From Leptospiraceae bacterium (lineage in GTDB: Bacteria > Spirochaetota > Leptospiria > Turneriellales > Turneriellaceae), in NCBI GenBank assembly GCA_016788945.1, contig JAEUSA010000002.1, positions 1-18,737 of the forward strand: a DNA stretch of 18,737 bases, written 5' to 3'. This document shows, in pieces, positions 15,453 to 18,737 of the stretch (its first letter is position 1; the number at the start of each line of letters is the position of its first letter). The notes under the pieces were generated by a model. It was not told where the DNA came from. It ran no database searches and saw nothing but the letters and a program-made list of their open reading frames with translations. The position numbers and the translations under genes were made by a program.

Positions 15453-15481
15453 TTGACGGTGTGTGTTTTGGACAAATTGCA
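15453..15481 (+). promoter_or_regulatory. Possible tRNA(CAT) promoter (-35 only)
   Basis: TTGACG (15453-15458) is followed by 23 nt and then the hairpin that precedes the tRNA. No good -10 is visible. The spacing mirrors that ahead of tRNA-Arg. Confidence 0.25.
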
Positions 15482-15527
15482 CCTGAGTGCCTCTGGCGCG
15501 TTAGCACCAGAGGCACTCAGGTTTTTT
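15482..15527 (+). terminator. Strong hairpin plus T6 directly upstream of tRNA(CAT)
   Basis: CCTGAGTGCCTCTGG (15482-15496) pairs perfectly with 15507-15521 over a 10-nt loop and is followed by TTTTTT (15522-15527): a textbook intrinsic terminator on the plus strand. Yet no plus-strand gene ends upstream (the nearest is minus-strand ceramidase), and the tRNA begins 2 nt after the T tract. It might insulate or attenuate the tRNA transcript, or be a processed leader stem. Confidence 0.75.
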
Positions 15528-15528
15528 C

Positions 15529-15602
15529 GGGCACATAGCTCAGTTGGTTAGAGCGGCGGACTCATAATCCGTTGGTCCCAGGTTCAAGTCCTGGTGTGCC
15601 CA
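15529..15602 (+). tRNA. tRNA with CAT anticodon (Ile2 or elongator Met)
   Basis: A 74-nt cloverleaf: acceptor GGGCACA/TGTGCCC, D arm GCTC-AGTTGGTTA-GAGC, anticodon stem GCGGA/TCCGT (outer G-T) around CTCATAA with CAT at 15563-15565, T arm CCAGG-TTCAAGT-CCTGG, and discriminator A. CCA is not encoded. It lacks initiator features (three G-C pairs in the anticodon stem and a C1-A72 mismatch). The overall pattern GGGC-CATAGCTCAGTTGGTTAGAGC with GACTCATAATC resembles many tRNA-Ile2 genes, whose C34 becomes lysidine, but elongator Met cannot be excluded by eye. Confidence 0.93.
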
Positions 15603-15642
15603 CAATTTTCTGCAAAAAGCCATCGACAGTGCGTCGGCAAAC

Positions 15643-15657
15643 GCCGGTCAACCCGGC
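15643..15657 (+). repeat. Small hairpin immediately before the exported methyltransferase start
   Basis: GCCGG (15643-15647) and CCGGC (15653-15657) pair around a 5-nt loop, ending 2 nt before ATG 15660, where a ribosome binding site would be expected; none is seen. It may affect translation or end the tRNA precursor. Confidence 0.35.
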
Positions 15658-15659
15658 AT

Positions 15660-16841
15660 ATGCTTTCCCGCCTTGCCGCACTCATCATCTACCTCACGCT
15701 GTCAGTCTTACTGCACTGCCGCGGCGCCAAAAATACAAATGCGATCACGCTCGACGCACCGCGCAAGGGTTATTGGTTTCTTTCAGAAAAATATCCGTAC
15801 CAGTTCATGCGCATGGAACTCTACGACCGCCATGTCGAGGGTCTGCCCAGCCTGACGATGGAGTTTCGAATCAAGGCCGAAAGTGCCGGTGCACGGTGGA
15901 ACGAAAATTCCGGTATCGTGCAGGTTGATTTTCTTAAACCCGAAAAGGGCAGCGTTACGTTAACGCCGGTAGCAGACCGGGCACGCTATCAAGGCAGGTA
16001 CCGCGCAGACATGCTCGAATTGCCGCTGGTCGAGGTAAGACTCGGCAAAACGGCGAAGATCATGCATTTCACCGACAGCGAAGAGCAAATGGATCGCCTG
16101 CTGCGCGCGAAGAACAAGCTGCGCCTCGATGTGGTTTGGGGGCCTACACAGAGCGAAGTCTACGAGGCGATGTTTGCATTCACAAAACCCACGTCTAAAG
16201 ACACCATGTTCGACCTCGGCTGCGGCGACGCGCGCATCTTAATCGCCGCCGCGCGTCGCTACGGCACAACGGGCATTGGCTACGACTTAGATCAAAAGCT
16301 CATTGAACGCGGCCTTGCTGCAGCCAAACAACAAAACGTGTCACCGCTGATTACTCTGAAAACCGAAAACCTGTTTGCCGCTGATCTATCGTCGGCGACG
16401 ATCATTGCCATTTACCTCAGTGACCGCATTAACCAGAAGCTCAAGCCCAAATTTTTTCGCGAACTGAAACCCGGCACGCGAATCGTCTCGCACAACTGGC
16501 ATATGGGCGACTGGCAGTACGACGGGCGCAAATTCGTTTTAGATAATACCCGCGTTGTCTACTTCTGGGTTATGCCGGCCAACCTGTCGGGTGTATGGCA
16601 AAGCGACGACGGCCTTTATGCACTCACGATTCACCAGCAATACCAGATGGCGGATGTCACTCTGCAATCAGCCGGCCAAGCGCAGCGTTTTGAAGCGACT
16701 CGTATAGCCGGCACAAAACTGAGTTTTGGCAAGTTTTTCCTTGAGGCAACAGGCGAAACCGCGACGCTCAGAGACGAGACAGCCCATACGACCGTCAGCC
16801 TGCGCCGAAAGCAGGGCAGCATGGAACCTTTTACACTGTAG
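15660..16841 (+). CDS. Exported/lipoprotein-like SAM-dependent methyltransferase family protein
   Basis: The 393-aa protein begins with a hydrophobic signal (MLSRLAALIIYLTLSVLLHC) ending in a lipobox-like LLHC (Cys20). After a ~140-residue beta-rich region comes a class I methyltransferase fold: a conserved entry helix (TQSEVYEAMFAF), SAM motif FDLGCGDARI (184-193), acidic motif GIGYDLD (205-211), a loop ENLFAADLSSATI, and SHNWHMGDW (277-285). A ~85-residue C-terminal beta domain follows (from SGVWQSDDGLYAL). Exported proteins with this fold exist in many bacteria, but their substrate is unknown and SAM is not normally available outside the cytoplasm. I chose ATG 15660 because it opens the signal peptide and the longer ORF starts inside the tRNA. 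Probably co-transcribed with the next two genes, perhaps from the tRNA promoter (58 nt from the tRNA end). Confidence 0.8.
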   Translation: MLSRLAALIIYLTLSVLLHCRGAKNTNAITLDAPRKGYWFLSEKYPYQFMRMELYDRHVEGLPSLTMEFRIKAESAGARWNENSGIVQVDFLKPEKGSVTLTPVADRARYQGRYRADMLELPLVEVRLGKTAKIMHFTDSEEQMDRLLRAKNKLRLDVVWGPTQSEVYEAMFAFTKPTSKDTMFDLGCGDARILIAAARRYGTTGIGYDLDQKLIERGLAAAKQQNVSPLITLKTENLFAADLSSATIIAIYLSDRINQKLKPKFFRELKPGTRIVSHNWHMGDWQYDGRKFVLDNTRVVYFWVMPANLSGVWQSDDGLYALTIHQQYQMADVTLQSAGQAQRFEATRIAGTKLSFGKFFLEATGETATLRDETAHTTVSLRRKQGSMEPFTL

Positions 16842-16897
16842 CATTTTTTAGATTGCCAATGCAGCGCTCAAAACACATTCCCTCAAGGCGAGCCTGT

Positions 16898-18082
16898 ATG
16901 CTGAGCTTTGCGCGTATTCTGACTGTTCTCTCGGTTATGTCATTTTTGGCTGTTGCGTGCGGCAGCAAAGCCGTGCTGCGCGTCACGCCCGAGCATCAAG
17001 ATTACCTGCGCGATTTAAGCAGCGATGTCTACCGCAACGGAGCAATTGGAAAGTTATTCACTACGTTGGAAAGCAAAGGTGACGAGATCTGCAACATGAT
17101 CTTCGAGAACAGCGACTATAACGATGAGTTGGCGAAAAATTTTTCCGCGACGTTGAATTTCCGAAAATTGCCGAAACAAAAATGGTACAACAATGTACTG
17201 CCGTCACTCATCGCCGGTTGTTTCAATTTTTTCAAAATGAATGACCGCGGCATTCCCGGAATTTTCCGTTTGCTCGAAAGTATGTATCCGGGCAGCAAAG
17301 ACTGTTATACTGTCGGTTTTGCCCAGTATTACATGATGTATCAAGAAATGCAATGCGACCACCTCGTGGCAATCGATGCCGATTGGCGCATACTCAAGGC
17401 ACACTATGATTTTCATGAATCCGTGCGTACCAAGCCGGCTGACGCCGATGCGCTGACGCTGCTGCGCGGCATCGAACTCGGCTGGGTGGCGCATTTTGAT
17501 GTCATGCCGCAGCGTCGCGAGAATGTCGAAAACGAAGTGACCTTCTGCATGGAAACCGAACGCACCCACTGCCAGCGATCGTTTGACTATTTTACCGGCC
17601 TCGGTGACATACGAAAAACAGAACTGCGCCTCGGATTCATTCACGACACGCAGTTCGCTCCCCGTTCGGCAGATATGAGCCTGATCTTCACCAGTAATGC
17701 ACTTGATTGGGAATATACCTCGCGGGCTCAGTTTGAGAAACTCTACCGCAGCATGCACGAATACCTGCCGCGCGGAAAAAAAGTCGCCATCGTCTACCAG
17801 TCTGGAGACTCCGAAGACATTGCCGTCTACGAGCTTGAGAAAGCCGAGAATGACCAGCTGAACGTTTCCATCCGCTGCCGCGATATTTTGCGCTGGTCTG
17901 ACCGCTACATCAAGGCGATCCGCGGCAAAGGTTACGACACCTGGTTTGACGAACTGCTCGACCGGCGTAGCCTCAAAGCCGTTCCGCGCTGCCACGTCGG
18001 TGGCACACGCAGCTACCGGGAGAAGCCGAAGAAAGAGAAGGCCGAAAAGAAAGATCCAAAAAAAGAAGACAGGAAAACCTAA
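16898..18082 (+). CDS. Cysteine-rich lipoprotein of unknown function
   Basis: The 394-aa protein has a lipoprotein signal (MLSFARILTVLSVMSFLAVACG) with lipobox LAVAC and acylated Cys21. The mature part holds eight further cysteines spread along its length (in EIC, AGC, KDC, MQC, TFC, THC, IRC and PRC contexts), an even number suited to disulfides. It ends with a Lys/Glu/Asp-rich low-complexity tail (KKEKAEKKDPKKEDRK). I prefer ATG 16898, which has AAGGCGAG 5 nt upstream and gives a compact signal; in-frame TTG 16853 and ATG 16859 would add 13-15 residues without a ribosome site. The stop codon directly abuts the start of the DsbA-family gene. No family recognised; the membrane-anchored envelope location is an inference from the lipobox. 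Confidence 0.78.
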   Translation: MLSFARILTVLSVMSFLAVACGSKAVLRVTPEHQDYLRDLSSDVYRNGAIGKLFTTLESKGDEICNMIFENSDYNDELAKNFSATLNFRKLPKQKWYNNVLPSLIAGCFNFFKMNDRGIPGIFRLLESMYPGSKDCYTVGFAQYYMMYQEMQCDHLVAIDADWRILKAHYDFHESVRTKPADADALTLLRGIELGWVAHFDVMPQRRENVENEVTFCMETERTHCQRSFDYFTGLGDIRKTELRLGFIHDTQFAPRSADMSLIFTSNALDWEYTSRAQFEKLYRSMHEYLPRGKKVAIVYQSGDSEDIAVYELEKAENDQLNVSIRCRDILRWSDRYIKAIRGKGYDTWFDELLDRRSLKAVPRCHVGGTRSYREKPKKEKAEKKDPKKEDRKT

Positions 18083-18733
18083 TTGGCTGCGAAACCAGAA
18101 ATTGTCTATGTTTTCGACGGTTATTGTGGCTGGTGCTGGGGCATTGAAGCGACGGTGCAAAAACTCGCGGCTGAGTTTCCCGATCGATTCCAGTTTAGCG
18201 CACTTTCCGGGGGGCTGATTACCGGTGCACGCATCGGCCCCCTTGGCGATTTTTCCGACTATATCGAGCGCGCGATTCCGCGAGTTGAACAGATGACCGG
18301 CACGCAATTCACCGATGCTTACAAGGCGCGTATTCGCGACCGCTCGACCATGCAGAACTCGCTCGTGCCCGCTGCCGCATTCGCTTTGGTGACCGAAACG
18401 AATGCCGAAGTCGACACCATGCAATTGGCCGACGAAATATTGCGGTTAAATTTTGTTTCAGGTCTTGATATCTCGCTGCCCAAAACTTATGAGGATTTAT
18501 TTCGGGTACATGGCCTTTCACCGAAAGAGGCTCTGGACCGCTTGGGTGAATCTCAACTCGCAGCCCTCGCCGAACCCCAATTCACACGCGCACGGGAAAT
18601 GGGCGCAGAAGCTTTTCCGACGATTGTCTACGGCCGCGAAGGAACCTATTTCCCTCTCTGTCAGGGCTATCAGAGCTATGAGAATCTCAGCCATGCGCTC
18701 GACATTCTGCACCGTGAACCGCCGCCAATATGA
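18083..18733 (+). CDS. DsbA-family (COG3531-like) thioredoxin-fold oxidoreductase
   Basis: The 216-aa protein opens with a thioredoxin-like strand and redox motif: EIVYVFDGYCGWCWG with Cys15 and Cys18 (CGWC). A helical insertion domain follows, then the cis-Pro region AFPTIVYG and the end of the fold (FPLCQGYQSYENL). It resembles the DsbA/FrnE/HCCA-type family of predicted disulfide oxidoreductases. There is no signal peptide, so it is predicted to be cytoplasmic. The start is TTG, immediately after the preceding stop (TAATTG), with AGGA about 8 nt upstream, so translation is coupled to the Cys-rich lipoprotein gene. It may act on that protein before export, or in an unrelated reaction such as isomerisation or glutathione-linked chemistry. 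Confidence 0.85.
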   Translation: MAAKPEIVYVFDGYCGWCWGIEATVQKLAAEFPDRFQFSALSGGLITGARIGPLGDFSDYIERAIPRVEQMTGTQFTDAYKARIRDRSTMQNSLVPAAAFALVTETNAEVDTMQLADEILRLNFVSGLDISLPKTYEDLFRVHGLSPKEALDRLGESQLAALAEPQFTRAREMGAEAFPTIVYGREGTYFPLCQGYQSYENLSHALDILHREPPPI

Positions 18734-18737
18734 AAGC

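Noticed and set aside
17204..18424. Minus-strand 406-codon ORF
   Set aside because: Long, but antisense to two plus-strand genes with a lipobox and a CGWC motif; its translation shows no domain or signal peptide.

Overview
The window (about 53-55% G+C by eye) looks like chromosomal DNA of a free-living relative of Leptospira. My best guess is Turneriella or a close member of the Leptospirales. This rests on gene content and protein style (lipoproteins, coiled-coil envelope proteins, a class III cyclase, b558-type succinate dehydrogenase), not on a database match. I found no rRNA, CRISPR array or insertion sequence.

Region 1 (1-700) is a probable genomic-island boundary. The C-terminal part of a serine recombinase runs straight into the 3' end of a tRNA-Arg(ACG) gene on the minus strand, and a 19-bp perfect palindrome lies just upstream of the tRNA. 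Region 2 (697-5464) holds an RlmD/TrmA-type RNA methyltransferase homologue whose catalytic Cys is replaced, a ferritin-like 'metal-dependent hydrolase', a membrane fatty-acid desaturase, an alpha/beta-hydrolase (lipase/esterase type) and a small DUF465/YdcH protein. Several of these point to lipid metabolism.

Region 3 (5481-12636) contains a small membrane protein and the succinate dehydrogenase genes sdhC and sdhA. Between sdhC and sdhA, on the opposite strand, lies a three-gene operon: a membrane-bound adenylate/guanylate cyclase, a membrane-anchored coiled-coil protein and a secreted coiled-coil protein. No sdhB is present. Region 4 (12637-15528) has a secreted DUF2845 protein and a neutral-ceramidase-family hydrolase that lacks a signal peptide.

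Region 5 (15529-18733) starts with a CAT-anticodon tRNA preceded by a long hairpin. It is followed by three plus-strand genes: an exported SAM-methyltransferase-like protein, a cysteine-rich lipoprotein and a CGWC DsbA-family oxidoreductase.

The strongest leads are: (a) the cyclase plus two coiled-coil proteins as an uncharacterised signalling/envelope module embedded in the sdh locus; (b) the RlmD-like protein without its nucleophile; (c) the lipoprotein-like methyltransferase, Cys-rich lipoprotein and DsbA-like gene string; and (d) matching promoter/hairpin layouts ahead of both tRNA genes. All functional statements come from reading the sequence and from recalled family motifs; no searches were run.
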